Below, one piece after another: positions 1 through 10,752 of a stretch of 64,000 nucleotides of DNA (positions are counted from its first letter, which is position 1; each line of letters starts with the position of its first letter). The stretch is from NCBI GenBank assembly GCA_022702545.1, contig JAHRBC010000005.1, forward strand, positions 248,001 through 312,000, in the 5' to 3' direction. The notes below the pieces were generated by a model. It searched no databases and was not told the origin of the DNA. It worked only from the letters and a program-made list of their open reading frames with translations. Both the position numbers and the translations under genes were made by a program. The DNA is from Phycomyces nitens (Eukaryota; Mucoromycota; Mucoromycetes; Mucorales; Phycomycetaceae).

Positions 1-223
1 TAATTTGATTTATGGCTAAATGTATAGCTACGTTAATATATCTTAGATAGCTATTGTCCAGTAGAATATACTTGAGAGATATTTGCAATCTAAGACACTT
101 GAGACATTTAGAAACATATAGATGGAAACCAATTGGCAAGGTCTTGATCATTTACCCAACAAGGTCAACCATTACTGGTTACCTATCAAGAGCCGATTTT
201 GGTTGCCGATGTCAACTCTGACA
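1..223 (-). repeat. Partial LTR of a C-type Ty3/gypsy element
   Basis: This is the reverse complement of the LTR that starts at 40595, ending in TGTCAACTCTGACA at 210-223. The window edge cuts it, so only about 223 of an expected 305 bp are present. It abuts the remnant of the 5' LTR of element A (TATTAAAG... at 224), so a minus-strand C-type element appears to have inserted into that LTR. Whether it is a solo LTR or one end of a full element cannot be seen. Confidence 0.75.
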
Positions 224-290
224 TATTAAAGCTTGACCAATTTGACTTCGTTTACAGTGAATTGGAAGATAGCCTAGATCAGGAACGACA
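224..290 (+). repeat. 3' portion of the 5' LTR of element A
   Basis: This stretch matches 10542-10604, the 3' tail of the downstream LTR of element A, and ends in GGAACGACA just before the primer-binding site. The upstream part is displaced by the C-type LTR at 1-223. The matching downstream sequence GTGTATTAAAG at 5135-5145 shows that the two LTRs once had the same sequence through this point. Confidence 0.7.
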
Positions 291-394
291 ATTGGTAGCT
301 GAAGCTTAACGATCCTCCCGAAAAAAAACACTTTACGAACCCTGAAAGACAATCTGTTGAAGACAAAAAGAAATATACCAACGAAGAACAAGAC

Positions 395-1309
395 ATGTCC
401 AAGAATCCCAAGATGACCACTATGGTTGACACTATGGCCGATGCTTTTAAGATGGCAATGGCCAGTCAAAAGCCTAGTGGAGAGCGTATCCGTCAACCTG
501 AATGTTACCATGGAGAACGTTCAGCTATGATCCTCGATGGCTGGCTGAGAAGCATTGAACGTTACACAGAATACTATGAATTTACAAAAGAAAAAACAAT
601 GTTATATGCAGTCAACTTACTGCGAGGCCGAGCCGATGTCTGGTGGCAATGTATGGAATGCAAGACCTCGTATCCCTCCGCCTGGGAACCATTTAAAGAA
701 GCCATAATTGAAGAATTCCGTCCTGCCCATACTCTCCGCTCTGCCAGAGATCGTTTAGCAAACCTCTCACAAACTAGAACTATATTGGAGTATGTCGACA
801 AATTCCGGAACATTCAGTTGGAGATTCCGTCGATGACAGATGAAGAAGCCCAGGATAGGTTTATCCATGGTCTCTAACAGGAAGTTTGCCTCCATGTGAT
901 AACTCTCACTCCAGCCGATGTCAATGAGGCCATGCAGATGGCGCAAACTTATGAAAGCAGTAGACAGTTTGGCCCGCCACAGATCTATTACAATCAGCCT
1001 CAGCATTTTCAGTATCAGCCCCAGCAGCAACAATACCAACAACAGTTCCGATATCAACCCCAGCAACAGCAATACCAGTACCAGCCACAGTACCAATTAG
1101 AAGAACCAGTGCTCATGGAGATCGATGCTATCGAGTCCCACAGCCGGTTCCAACAAAGGAAGCCCGCCTACAACCACTCTGAAAGGATCTGCCGCTGGTG
1201 CCACAAGGCCGGACACATACAGAGACAGTGTCGCCAACGTTTGGCCGCTATAAAGCAGTTGGATGAGGAAAACCGCAAGAAGCAGGGTTTTCGCGAAGCA
1301 CAACTGTAA
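395..1309 (+). pseudogene. Gag of Ty3 element A, broken by a stop codon
   Basis: Gag builds the virus-like particle and packages the RNA. The matrix/capsid-like part contains the motif LDGWLRSIERY, shared with the gag of element B. A glutamine/proline/tyrosine-rich linker follows (about 990-1100), then a CCHC zinc knuckle with the pattern CRWCHKAGHIQRQC near 1186-1227. A TAA stop at 875-877 splits the frame, and the same frame resumes directly after it. Compared with element B, which has about 130 more residues before the shared domain, this gag is short at its N terminus. The start at 395 is the first ATG in frame and may not be the original one. Confidence 0.8.
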
Positions 1310-1320
1310 CGGGAGGTCGG

Positions 1321-4300
1321 TTGTGTAGCATGGAAGAAAAATCCTCCCCAGAGGCCAGTAAACATAATGAGATGCCTCATACTATGATTAATAGAGAAAC
1401 TTGTGATTCCTATTCTTATATCTCCAATGAACCCGAGTTACCGGGTACCTCTAAGGCCATCACAAGAACCAATCCACTTGAAGACACCATATCAACAGTC
1501 CCTCAAGATACTTCTGAACCATATCTAACGGCCGATAAGATCTTTCTTGAAGGACTTTATGCTGCTGCTGACACCGACCTTCCTCTATACCCTGCTATAC
1601 TCAACGACCAATTAGTCTCGGTGTTGATTGATAGTGGTGCAAGTGCGAACTATGTGTCCCCTCAGATCGCCCAATCCACCCAAAACCTTGTCAGCATCAG
1701 TGGTCGCCCTGTAGAAACAGCCGGTGGTCACACTATCAATATTGATCAGAAAGCTACTCTCTTGCTATCTCTCAATGGATATATGGATACGGTTGACGCC
1801 TATGTGTTCCCTACAAAGTTTGATGTGATACTTGGCCGAACATGGTTGCAAAAGGCCAAACCTATTCCTGATTGGCAATCTGATAACTGGTATCTGCATC
1901 GCAATGGCGTTGAATTTGTTCTCCAACCTCAAGGTCCCCGCAAGATGAAGTCGCAGCTGAGTTACCTAGTTTCGGCAAAGCAAGTTCAGAAACTCATCGG
2001 AAAAGAGGAGGCTGCATGTTTTTTATTGCACATCAAGAGTGAAATGGGTGAAACTCCTCAAGACTCCCAATGGACCAACCTCATCAAGGAGTTTAGTGAC
2101 GTTTTTCAAGATGGTTTACCCGGTTTGCCCCCAGATTGAGATGTTAAACATGTAATCAACACTGGAGATGCGTACCCGACAAACAAGCCGCCATTCAAGA
2201 TGAGCCCTCGCAAACTGGATGAACTAAAGAAGCAGTTGAAAGAGTTACTGGACCTTGGCCTAATCCATCCGAGCTCATCGCCATGGGGTGCCCTGATTTT
2301 GTTTGTGAAGAAGAAGAACGGAGAAATGCGTATGTGTGTGGACTACAGAGCATTGAACAAGGTCACCATCAGAAACAACCACCCACTCCCGCGCATTGAC
2401 GAGTGCTTGGAACGTCTAAAAGGAGCAAACCATTTCACAAGTCTTGATCTGCGTAGTGGTTACCACCAGGTGCGAATACAGCCATCAGATGTACCAAAGA
2501 CCGCATTCAACACAAGATATGGTCAATATGAGTTTCTGGTACTTCCATTTGGTCTGACCAATGCCTCGCCTACCTTCCAACAGTTGATGAACAAAGTTCT
2601 CGGTGATTGTCTTGACGATTTTGTGCTGGTTTATCTGGACGACATTCTGATTTTCAGCAAGACACCAGAAGACCACGAAGACCACGTCCGTCATGTCCTA
2701 AACCGCCTTAGAGATGCCAAGCTTATTGCAAACCAGAAGAAGTGCGAGTTTAACAAGAAAGAACTTACTTTTCTCGGTTTCCAAATTTCTGCCAAAGGCA
2801 TTCTCCCCTCTCCTGACAAGATCAAGACAATCCAAGACTGGACACTGCCAACCAATGTCCAAGAGGTTAGGCAGTTCATTGGCCTTGCACAACACTACCG
2901 CCGTTTCATACCTGGATTTGCTGGAATTGCTGCCCCATTGACTGACTTGACCAAAGGTGTTGGACCCAAGAAGCGCCCAATTGTGTGGACAGACACTTGC
3001 CAAGCCAGCTTTGATATCTTGAAAGACAAGCTCAGTTCTGCTCCTGTTCTTTTGGCTCCGGACATGGATAAACCATTTCGGATTGAGACTGATGCTTCCG
3101 ACTTTGGAGTTGGTGCTGTGTTGTTACAAGAAGATGAGGAAGGAGTTTGGAAGCCGTTGGCTTATGAGTCAAAGAAGTTGTCTACCGCCGAAAGGTCTTA
3201 CCCTGCCCAAGAACGTGAGCTACTTGGAATCTTGCACGCACTCCGCACATGGCGTTGCATGATCGAGGGAAAGCCGTTCACCGTGTTCACAGACCATCTC
3301 CCTCTCAAGTATTTCCAAAGCCAGGTCAAGCCCACTCCTAGACTGGTGCGATGGATTGCCGAGTTTGAGCTGTATGACCCCGTAATACAGTATAAGCCAG
3401 GAAAAGAAAATGGTGTACCCGATGTTCTCTCTCGTTTGGATGGTCCAGAAAGCAATATATCTGATGTAGAATCAATGGAACCCGAATATCTGTATGCCAT
3501 GCCAACTTCTGAGACCGCTGACTGGCCAAAGTTTTATGCACGCCCTGAAGATGAATGGCCAGATGATATCAGAGACTTCCTTGTAAAGCAATGCAAGAAC
3601 TTTGTGGTGCGCGATCAGAAGGTGTTCAGACTTGTTAAGAATGGTGGCACAGTCCAGGAAATAAGATTTGCTTTGTTCACCAAGCGTGCAGACCTGGTTA
3701 ACAGCTTCCACACTGGGTTTGGCCATGCTGGAGAGACAACAGTCTATGATTTAATGAAGAAATGTTGGTGGTGGCCGGGAATGAGAAGCCAGATTCAAGA
3801 ATGGCTCACCAAGTGTCCAGAGTGCCAGTTAGCCTCGAATGCCGAAAGAAACGTCCATCATGCTCCTATGATACCTCTGGATGTACCTCCTGCGTTTTCT
3901 CGATGGCACCTTGACTTTATCGGTGAACTCCCAACTACTTCCCAGGGTAACCGCTGGATTCTTGTTGCTGTGGACTATGCCACAAACTGGCCAATCGCTC
4001 GCGCAGTTCCTGACGCCACTGGTGAGGCCATTGCCAAGTTCTTGTACAAAGAAATTGTGATGCGTTTTGGTTGCCCCAATGAGATCTTGACAGACCGTGG
4101 TCCAAACTTTATGTCCCAGATCCTAGCCTACTATGTCAAGAAGATTAAGCTCCATCACAAGTTGACTTCCGCATTCCACCCGCGCACAAATGGCAAATGT
4201 GAATGCCTTAATGGTATCCTCAAGCAAATGTTGCGCAAGTATGTTAATGGAGCCATCCATCGTTGGGATGAGTATCTGGACTCTGCATTGTTGGCCTGTC

Positions 4301-4956
4301 GAATCCGCAAGCACCATACTACTGGTTTCAGTCCTTTCTTTCTGATATATGGTCGTGAACCACGTTTGCCTGGTGACTTCTTGAGACCGTCCCTTGATAC
4401 TTCGCTTCCTGATGACCCACAGGTTTTGGCCGAAAGCTCTCTCCCCTTCCTGCGTCAACTTCGCCAAGCTCGCCAAGATGCTGAAGTGTGTGTAACCAAT
4501 ATCAGTCAGCAAGACAAGGATCGCTGGGATTCGATCATGAAACCACACCAATTTGCTATCGGTGAACACTTGTTACTTTGCCATGAGAACAAATTTGGTC
4601 TAGAATATAATTGGATGGGCCCGTATGTTGTTGTGGATAAGAACCCGGAGACCAATATCTACAAGATTACTACCATGGAAGGCGTCCCTTACAAGTCTTG
4701 GGTTCATGCTGACTGATTAAAAATTGCAAAATCCGACGATTTCAACAAGACTTGGTACCACCCAACTGTTTCTCGTGCCCAAATGTGTCATGATTTGTCC
4801 ATGGATCCTACTTCTTCTCTGCCACTTGCTCTTCTGGACTCTCCCTTGGTTGATCGAGGACTATCAACAGTTTCGGAAGGGGGTGATGTTGTGCCTAATT
4901 TTGGTGAAACAAGCTCTAGTGACTTGTCTTTACAAATGAGGCATGATTTGAAATGA
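1321..4956 (+). pseudogene. Pol polyprotein of Ty3 element A (PR-RT-RH-IN) with two TGA stops
   Basis: Pol copies and integrates the element. Visible in order: aspartic protease ([11 protein letters not shown], about 1624-1656), reverse transcriptase with LVYLDDILIFS (about 2629-2661), RNase H (ETDASDFGVGAVLL, about 3088), the integrase HHCC zinc finger ending CPECQ (about 3700-3830), the integrase core (HLDFIGELP, LTDRGPNF, then a glutamate near 4200) and a GPYVV (GPY/F) module near 4620. No chromodomain is seen. The frame differs from gag. In-frame TGA codons at 2137-2139 and 4714-4716 sit where element B has arginine. Beyond the second stop the frame stays open to 4956, inside the 3' LTR, as in elements B and C. 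Confidence 0.85.
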
Positions 4957-5145
4957 TTATTTATCTGTTTGTAATTACAGAAATTTGTAATCCGTTTATA
5001 ATAATTTTGTAAGAACATTAGACACCTCTTCAGTGTAGTCAAAGATGAATAATCATTTAGATAACTATATAAGATATCCAAATTCAAAACAATAAAAATT
5101 ATCTTTTATCCTCTCTCTTATTTTGAATACTCCTGTGTATTAAAG
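4884..5145 (+). repeat. 3' LTR of element A, part left of the element B insertion
   Basis: The LTR starts after a purine tract with TGATGTTG (start uncertain by a few bases). It holds a TATA-like stretch (CTATATAAG, about 5065) and a poly(A) signal (CAATAAAAATT, about 5088). It is cut at 5145 by element B and continues at 10546. Joined, the LTR would be about 320 bp. Confidence 0.65.
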
Positions 5146-5492
5146 TGTCAAGTCTCGACTGGGTGTATCTTGCTAATGCTTGACTTAGATAAGTTTTGCA
5201 ATAGATCACCACCAACTAGGACGTTTAGGATAAATAGGAATATAGAGAATTGAATCCTTTTTATTGTTACAAATCGTTGTAGTATTTATACAGATTTTAT
5301 GAGTGAAACTATCTAAACTAATTACTCTTTACTCAAGACACATTGGTTATCTCTTTATGAGAGGCGATGAGAATATGTCTTGGTTTTACAAAAAGGGGAA
5401 CCAATCGGTATAACATTGAGGACATATGTTAAAAGCATTACCGATTGGGTACCTGATTATCTGGGTTATTATTCGCTATGTCAACTCTGACA
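5146..5492 (-). repeat. 3' LTR of element B
   Basis: On the minus strand the LTR begins TGTCAGAGTTGACA and ends CCAGTCGAGACTTGACA. It is nearly identical to the copy at 10195-10541. The 14-base start is an imperfect palindrome shared with element C. The pol frame runs into this LTR and stops at 5438. Confidence 0.9.
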
Positions 5493-8400
5493 TTACCCCC
5501 CTCCTGGCTTTGTGATCGTCCTCGAGCACTATCATCGGAAGATGGGGATACAGGATCGACAGCATCGTTGGGGACATCAGAATTGGTGAGGCGCATAGCA
5601 GCACGCCAAGCGGCACGAGAAGCAGTGGGGTCATACCAGGGTGTGTCAGAGACATCACCGCGAACGGGATAGAGGCGGTCAACATGAACCCAGGACGCGA
5701 GAGGCTCACCACTAAGAGTTTCCAACTTGTAGGTACCATACTCCGTGTTCTTGTTGACTATGATGAATGGACCCTTGAACTTGGGTTCCAAACCAAAACG
5801 ACCTTCGTGAGTGAGCTTAACATGGTCACCTAGCTCAAAAGAAATGGCTTTCATGGCTGCGTCCCATCGCACCTTGTCCTTGTCACTGGCGAGAGACAAC
5901 CGGAGTTCTGCAGCAAGGCGAGCATCATCAAGTTTTTCCAGTTCTTGAGCTCGAGCCTCGGCAAAATCACGCGGGTCTTCGGAAACGGCTTTGTCGATAT
6001 AAGGTTCCATGGTGTCACCAGGCAGGACAGGATTACGGCCATAAGTCAGGAAAAAGGGGCTAAACCCAGTGGTGGCATGAGTGCGGATGCGGCAGGCCCA
6101 AATAGCAGCGGGTATGAACATGTCCCAGCGATGGATGGCACCATTAGTGTACTTGCGGATCATTTGCTTAATGGTACCATTTAGACGCTCGCATTTTCTA
6201 TTGGTTCTTGGATGAAAAGCAGAGGTCAGGCGGTGGGTCACTTTTAGGCGGGCGAGGTAAGAGGCAACAAGCTTACTGGTGAAATTTGCACCACGGTCGG
6301 TCAAAATTTCGGCAGGACAACCAAAACGCATCACAATCTCTTCATGGATGAAGTCGGCCACAGCTTCAGCGGATGCCACCGGTACAGCGCGTGCAATTGG
6401 CCAATTCGTTGTGTAGTCTACTGCGACTAGCAACCAACGATTGCCTTTTTGCGTGGTGGGGAGTCGGCCAACAAAATCGAGGTGCCAACGCTGGAATGCA
6501 CCAGGGACCTTCAGGGGATGCATCTCATCATGGTGATTACCATCTTTTCTTGCGTTCAGCTGGCATTCTGGACAAGTGCTCAGCCATTCCTTGATATCTG
6601 TACGCATGGTTGGCCACCAGTGACGGGACTTGAAGAGATCGACCATTGTTGTGAATCCTGAGTGGCCAAATCCATTGTGGTAATTCTGGATTGTATCGGC
6701 TCGGCGGGCAAAAGGGAGGAAAGGCACATCTTTCGACTCCGTCTCATTGATCTTCACCTTACGGAACACCTTGCCACTGCAGACAACAAATTGGGCGCGG
6801 TTCTTCTCAACAATACCACGAGCTTCTTGAGGGACTAGCTCGGGTCTAAAGGCATAAAATGACGGCCAATCTGAGGCATGGGTAAGCGGCGTGGCGTATA
6901 AGTACTCGGGTTCCAGGGACTCAGGATCACAGTTACTTTCTGGACCACCACAGCGGGACAAAGCATCGGGCACGTCGTTTTCTTTACCGGGCTTGTATTG
7001 TATATCTGGGGCGTACAGCTCAAGCTCGGCAATCCAACGAACGAGGCGTGGTGTCGGTGTGATCTGTGCACGGAAATACTTCAATGGCAAGTGATCCGAG
7101 AATACAGTATACGGGCGGCCATCAATCAGACATCTCCAGGTCCGAAGTGCATGTATAATGCCAAGAAGTTCGCGCTCCTGAGCCGGATAGGATCGCTCTG
7201 CTCTGGAGAACTTCTTGGATTCGAATGCCAACGGGTGCCATGAACCATCATCACCTTCTTGCAGTAAAACGGCGCCTACACCAAAGTCGGATGCATCTGT
7301 TTCGATCTTGTACGGCCTGTGCACGTCGGGCGCCTGCAGGACTGGTGGGGAAATCAGCTTCTCCTTAATCAGCTCAAAGCTGTCCTGGCATTCTTTCGTC
7401 CAGACAATTGATCTTCGCTTGGCGCCAGTGCCCTTGGTAAGGTCGGTCAGCGGTGACGCCATGCTCGCATAACCTGGGATGAATCGGCGGTAGTGTTGGG
7501 CCAAACCACAGAACTGGCGGACTTCTTGCACATTGGTGGGCACAGGCCAGTCTTTCACTGCTTTGACCTTGTGGGGGGCAGGAAGGATTCCCTGGGCGGA
7601 GATCTGGAAACCCACAAAGATCAATTCCTTCTTATTGAACTCGCATTTCTTGAGGTTGGCGACTAGTTTCGCTTCTTGGAGTAGCTTCAGGACATGGCGG
7701 ACGTGTTGCTTGTGATCAGACTCTGTCTTACTGAAGATGAGGATGTCATCCAAGTAGACCAAAGCAAAGTCATCCAGGCAATCACCGAGTACTCGGTTCA
7801 TCAGACTTTGGAACGTGGGCGGTGCATTGGTCAAGCCAAAAGGGAGAACCAGAAACTCGTACTGACCATAACGGGTATTGAATGCCGTTTCGGAACATCA
7901 GATGGTTGGATGCGCACTTGGTGGTACCCGCTCTTGAGGTCAAGACTTGTGAAGTGGGCGGAACCACGTAGGCGCTCCAGGCATTCGTCGATTCGGGGAA
8001 GAGGGTGGTTGTTGCGGACTGTCAACTTGTTGAGCGCGCGGTAGTCGATGCACATGCGCATTGCACCGTCCTTCTTTTTTACAAACAGTACTGGGGCACC
8101 CCAGGGAGAAGCACTTGGTCGGATCAACTTCAGGTCGAGTAACTCTTTCAGCTGACGCTTCAGCTCGTCCAGCTCCAGAGGACTCATCTTAAATGGCGGC
8201 CTGTTGATTGGTCTGGCGCCTTCCGTGTCAATGACATGTCTTACGTTACGATCGGGAGGCAGGCCAGGCAACTCGTCTTTAAACACATCGGGGAACTCTT
8301 GCACCAGGTTTTCCCAACCAGCTTCGGCAAACACCTTCTCCACGTCTTCTTTCATGTATAGCAAGAAGCTATCAGTACCATCTTTTCCTGTCAACTTGCT

Positions 8401-8810
8401 TGCTTGCTTGTGCGATATCAGATAATTCAAGCACGAGGGAGTGGTCTGTGTGGTGTGCGGCATCAAGGAAAAAGTCTTATCCGCTTGTCTCAGTGTCCAA
8501 CTGTCGGTGTTCCAATCTGGAACAGGCTTAGCTTGCTGTAACCAAGTACGGCCAAGGATCATGTCAAACTTCATGGGAAAAACAAAGGCCTCTACGGTAT
8601 CTTGATAACCGTTAAGGGAGATTGACATGATGACCTTACGGCTAATGCGGGTGCGATGTCCATTGGCGGTTTCTACTTCACGGCCTTGGACTGGGATTAC
8701 CGTTTCGGCCAGTTCAGCTGTCTCTGGTGTCACATAATTGGCGCTTGCGCCACTGTCAATCAGGACTTGTAGGGTTCTTTCATGGCTAACGGCTTTGTAC
8801 AGGGGAGGTC
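5438..8810 (-). pseudogene. Pol of Ty3 element B, two single-base frame breaks
   Basis: The polyprotein contains protease ([11 protein letters not shown], about 8730-8765), reverse transcriptase (LVYLDDILIFS, about 7730-7765), RNase H (ETDASDFGVGAVLL, about 7280-7320), the integrase zinc finger ending CPECQ (about 6565) and the integrase core (HLDFVGRLP, LTDRGANF, HPRTN). A GPFII module lies near 5770. It ends inside the 3' LTR. The frame is lost twice: near 7885 in an A run between the DVPK and AFN segments of RT, and near 8805 in a C run before the protease. The rest is open and closely similar to elements A and C. A sequencing artefact in homopolymers is an alternative to real mutation. 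Confidence 0.85.
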
Positions 8811-10182
8811 TGTGCTAATTGAAGCATTTAACTGGTCTAGGTGTACCAAGTCTTGGCTATCAATTTCACTATTCTCAACATTGCTCTTGGTTACCACCTC
8901 GGGGACAATAGTATACTGGGAAGGAAGATCTTTATTAACATGTTCTTTATAGTTTACATCTACTTTGTTATTAATTACATCCCTAGATTCTTGATGTTCG
9001 TCATGGTATTGCAACTGCTCGGGACTGTTGCGGTTCATGCTACGCATGCGGTCCTCGTCTAGACGGCGGAAGGCAGATATGCGCTCTCGGCAGTTACGGC
9101 GGATATGGCCTGACTTGCCACACCAAAAACACTTGCGGTCTCCTTGGCTGGAACCCTGTGAGGAGCTTTGACCATTGCGTTGCGACGAGCGGGGTTGGTA
9201 GTTTGATCTACCAAACCCCTCCCTCCATAGCATCGAGGTCCATTGGTGTGGGACCATCGTTGCGCGAGTAGTCGGGAACGACCATGCGAGGAGCAGATTG
9301 GGCGGGGCGGCGGGCACTGTCAAAGGCTAAGGCAGCACGGACAGCATCTTCAAGGTCAAAAGGGTCCTTTGTGACCACGTGGGAACGAACATCATTGCGG
9401 AGACCGTTGGTAAAACGGTCGACAGCTTCATCATCAGTCATTCCGGGGATCTCCAACTTGATGTCATAGAAGGCATCGACAAAAACCTCCACAGACGAGG
9501 TCTGGCGCAGGGCGGCCATACGGGCACAGGCTTGGCGTGCAGACTGGACAGGGCGGAATTCACGGTTGAGACGTTCTTTAAACATGGCCCAAGACTCGGT
9601 GGTGTAGTCAGAGTCTTCGATGCGACGCCACCAAGTGTCAGCACGACCACGAAGCAAGGTAACAGCATATATGGTCCATTGGGCATCGGGGAGAGACGTA
9701 ATGGCAGCATAGCGTTCAATGGAACGAAGCCAGCCATCGATGGCGGTGGCAGAACGCTCACCGGCGTAAACCTCAGGCTCCTTGGCACGGCGGACAGGGG
9801 CCTTGGTGGTCATGGCTTTTTGGAAAGCCAGAGTCATGGCTTCGATCATAGCAGCCATATCAGTGGAACCGATGGGGTTCTCGGGTGTACCAGGGGGAAG
9901 CATGGGAGTGGGTGCGTGTTGCGGGGATGTTTCAAGGGAAATCAAATTGGGATCGGCGCGCCTAATCCAACGAGTAGCAGTAGCGCGGGCGTGTATATCA
10001 AAGGCTGATTCTTGGGACGGGGTCAATTCCAGGCGTTGTTCGGCAGGGACAACAGGAACACAGCGGGAGGCAGAAAAACCTTCTTTCAGATGGGCAGGGA
10101 GAAGTGCAAGGACTTTCTCTTCGATTTCGAATTTCTTGAGTAAATCAAACGGGATAACAGTATGGTCGGAGGAATTGTTCAT
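8811..10182 (-). pseudogene. Gag of Ty3 element B, one frame break in a G run
   Basis: It starts at the ATG at 10182 (MNNSSDHTVIPF), 12 bases downstream of the 5' LTR end on the minus strand. It carries the shared capsid-like segment (IDGWLRSIERYAA) and, after a frame change near 9215-9225 in a G-rich run, a CCHC knuckle with the pattern CFWCGKSGHIRRNC (about 9090-9135). A polar spacer then leads towards the protease. In this copy gag and protease look as if they were one continuous frame before the C-run deletion near 8805, unlike element A, where they lie in different frames. Confidence 0.8.
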
Positions 10183-10194
10183 TCAGCTACCAAT

Positions 10195-10541
10195 TGTCAA
10201 GTCTCGACTGGGTGTATCTTGCTAATGCTTGACTTAGATAAGTTTTGCAATAGATCACCACCAACTAGGACGTTTAGGATAAATAGGAATATAGAGAATT
10301 GAATCCTTTTTATTGTTACAAATCGTTGTAGTATTTATACAGATTTTATGAGTGAAACTATCTAAACTAATTACTCTTTACTCAAGACACATTGGTTATC
10401 TCTTTATGAGAGGCGATGAGAATATGTCTTGGTTTTACAAAAAGGGGAACCAATCGGTATAACATTGAGGACATATGTTAAAAGCATTACCGATTGGGTA
10501 CCTGATTATCTGGGTTATTATTTGCTATGTCAACTCTGACA
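10195..10541 (-). repeat. 5' LTR of element B
   Basis: Partner of 5146-5492. It has an AATAAAAAGG-like poly(A) region on the minus strand and TG...CA ends. It is followed on the minus strand by ATTGGTAGCTGAA, the presumed primer-binding site. The target duplication AAAG lies at 10542-10545. Confidence 0.9.
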
Positions 10542-10650
10542 AAAGCTTGACCAATTTGACTACGTTTACAGTGAATTGGAAGATAGCCTAGATCAGGAAC
10601 GACAGATGTCAACTCTGACAAAAGGAAGATCATCCCAGATCAGGAATGTC
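10542..10650 (+). repeat. End of the element A 3' LTR plus older LTR relics next to tRNA-Leu
   Basis: Positions 10542-10604 complete the element A 3' LTR (ending GGAACGACA). Positions 10607-10620 are TGTCAACTCTGACA, the terminal bases of a minus-strand B/C-type LTR. Then 10621-10650 carries an older A-type LTR end (CCCAGATCAGGAATG). A very similar relic ends at 41089 beside tRNA-Ala. Confidence 0.6.
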
Positions 10651-10654
10651 GTTG

Positions 10655-10659
10655 AAAAA
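10655..10659 (-). terminator. Pol III terminator of tRNA-Leu
   Basis: A TTTTT run on the minus strand directly follows the tRNA-Leu 3' end and discriminator base. Confidence 0.75.
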
Positions 10660-10660
10660 T

Positions 10661-10742
10661 GAAGAGAGTGGGATTCGAACCCACGCCTCCGAAGAGATCA
10701 CGGCCTTAACGTGACGCCTTAGACCAACTCGGCCATCTCTCC
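10661..10742 (-). tRNA. tRNA-Leu (AAG anticodon)
   Basis: On the minus strand it reads GGAGAGA...TCTCTTC, which forms a 7-bp acceptor stem with one G-T pair. The D arm is GGCCGAGTTGGTCTAAGGC. The anticodon stem TCACG/CGTGA holds the loop TTAAGGC, giving anticodon AAG (leucine, CTT codons). A long variable arm (CTCTTCGGAG) identifies a type II tRNA, and the T arm has GGTTCGAATCC. The discriminator position is A, as expected for leucine. A run of five T (minus strand, 10655-10659) follows as a Pol III terminator. No intron is seen. Confidence 0.95.
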
Positions 10743-10752
10743 AATATGCTTG

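Larger units (their letters stand above)
5146..10541 (-). mobile_element. Ty3/gypsy retrotransposon B, nearly intact and young
   Basis: This is a complete 5396-bp element read on the minus strand. Its 347-bp LTRs (5146-5492 and 10195-10541) appear to differ at a single C/T position (GCTATG preceded by TTC or TTT). A primer-binding site (TTGGTAGCTGAA on the minus strand, about 10182-10193) follows the 5' LTR, and a purine tract (GGAGGGGGG) adjoins the 3' LTR near 5493-5510. It is flanked by a 4-bp duplication, AAAG, in the 3' LTR of element A. The coding region carries three single-base frame disruptions, each in a homopolymer run. Confidence 0.9.
224..10604 (+). mobile_element. Ty3/gypsy retrotransposon A, decayed, with element B nested in its 3' LTR
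   Basis: The order is LTR end, primer-binding site, gag, protease, reverse transcriptase, RNase H, integrase, LTR, the typical Ty3/gypsy order. The 5' LTR is cut at 224 and ends at 290. A sequence starting TTGGTAGCTGAA (292-303) follows; its TGGTAGC matches the start of primer-binding sites for an initiator-Met-like tRNA 3' end. A purine tract (GGAAGGGGG, about 4875-4883) precedes the 3' LTR. That LTR is split at 5145/10542 by element B with an AAAG duplication (5142-5145, 10542-10545) and ends at 10604. Three in-frame stops in gag and pol make this copy non-autonomous. Confidence 0.85.

Noticed and set aside
3198..4569. Minus-strand frames opposite the pol gene of element A, and similar plus-strand frames opposite element B
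   Set aside because: They are antisense shadows of conserved coding sequence with no independent features.
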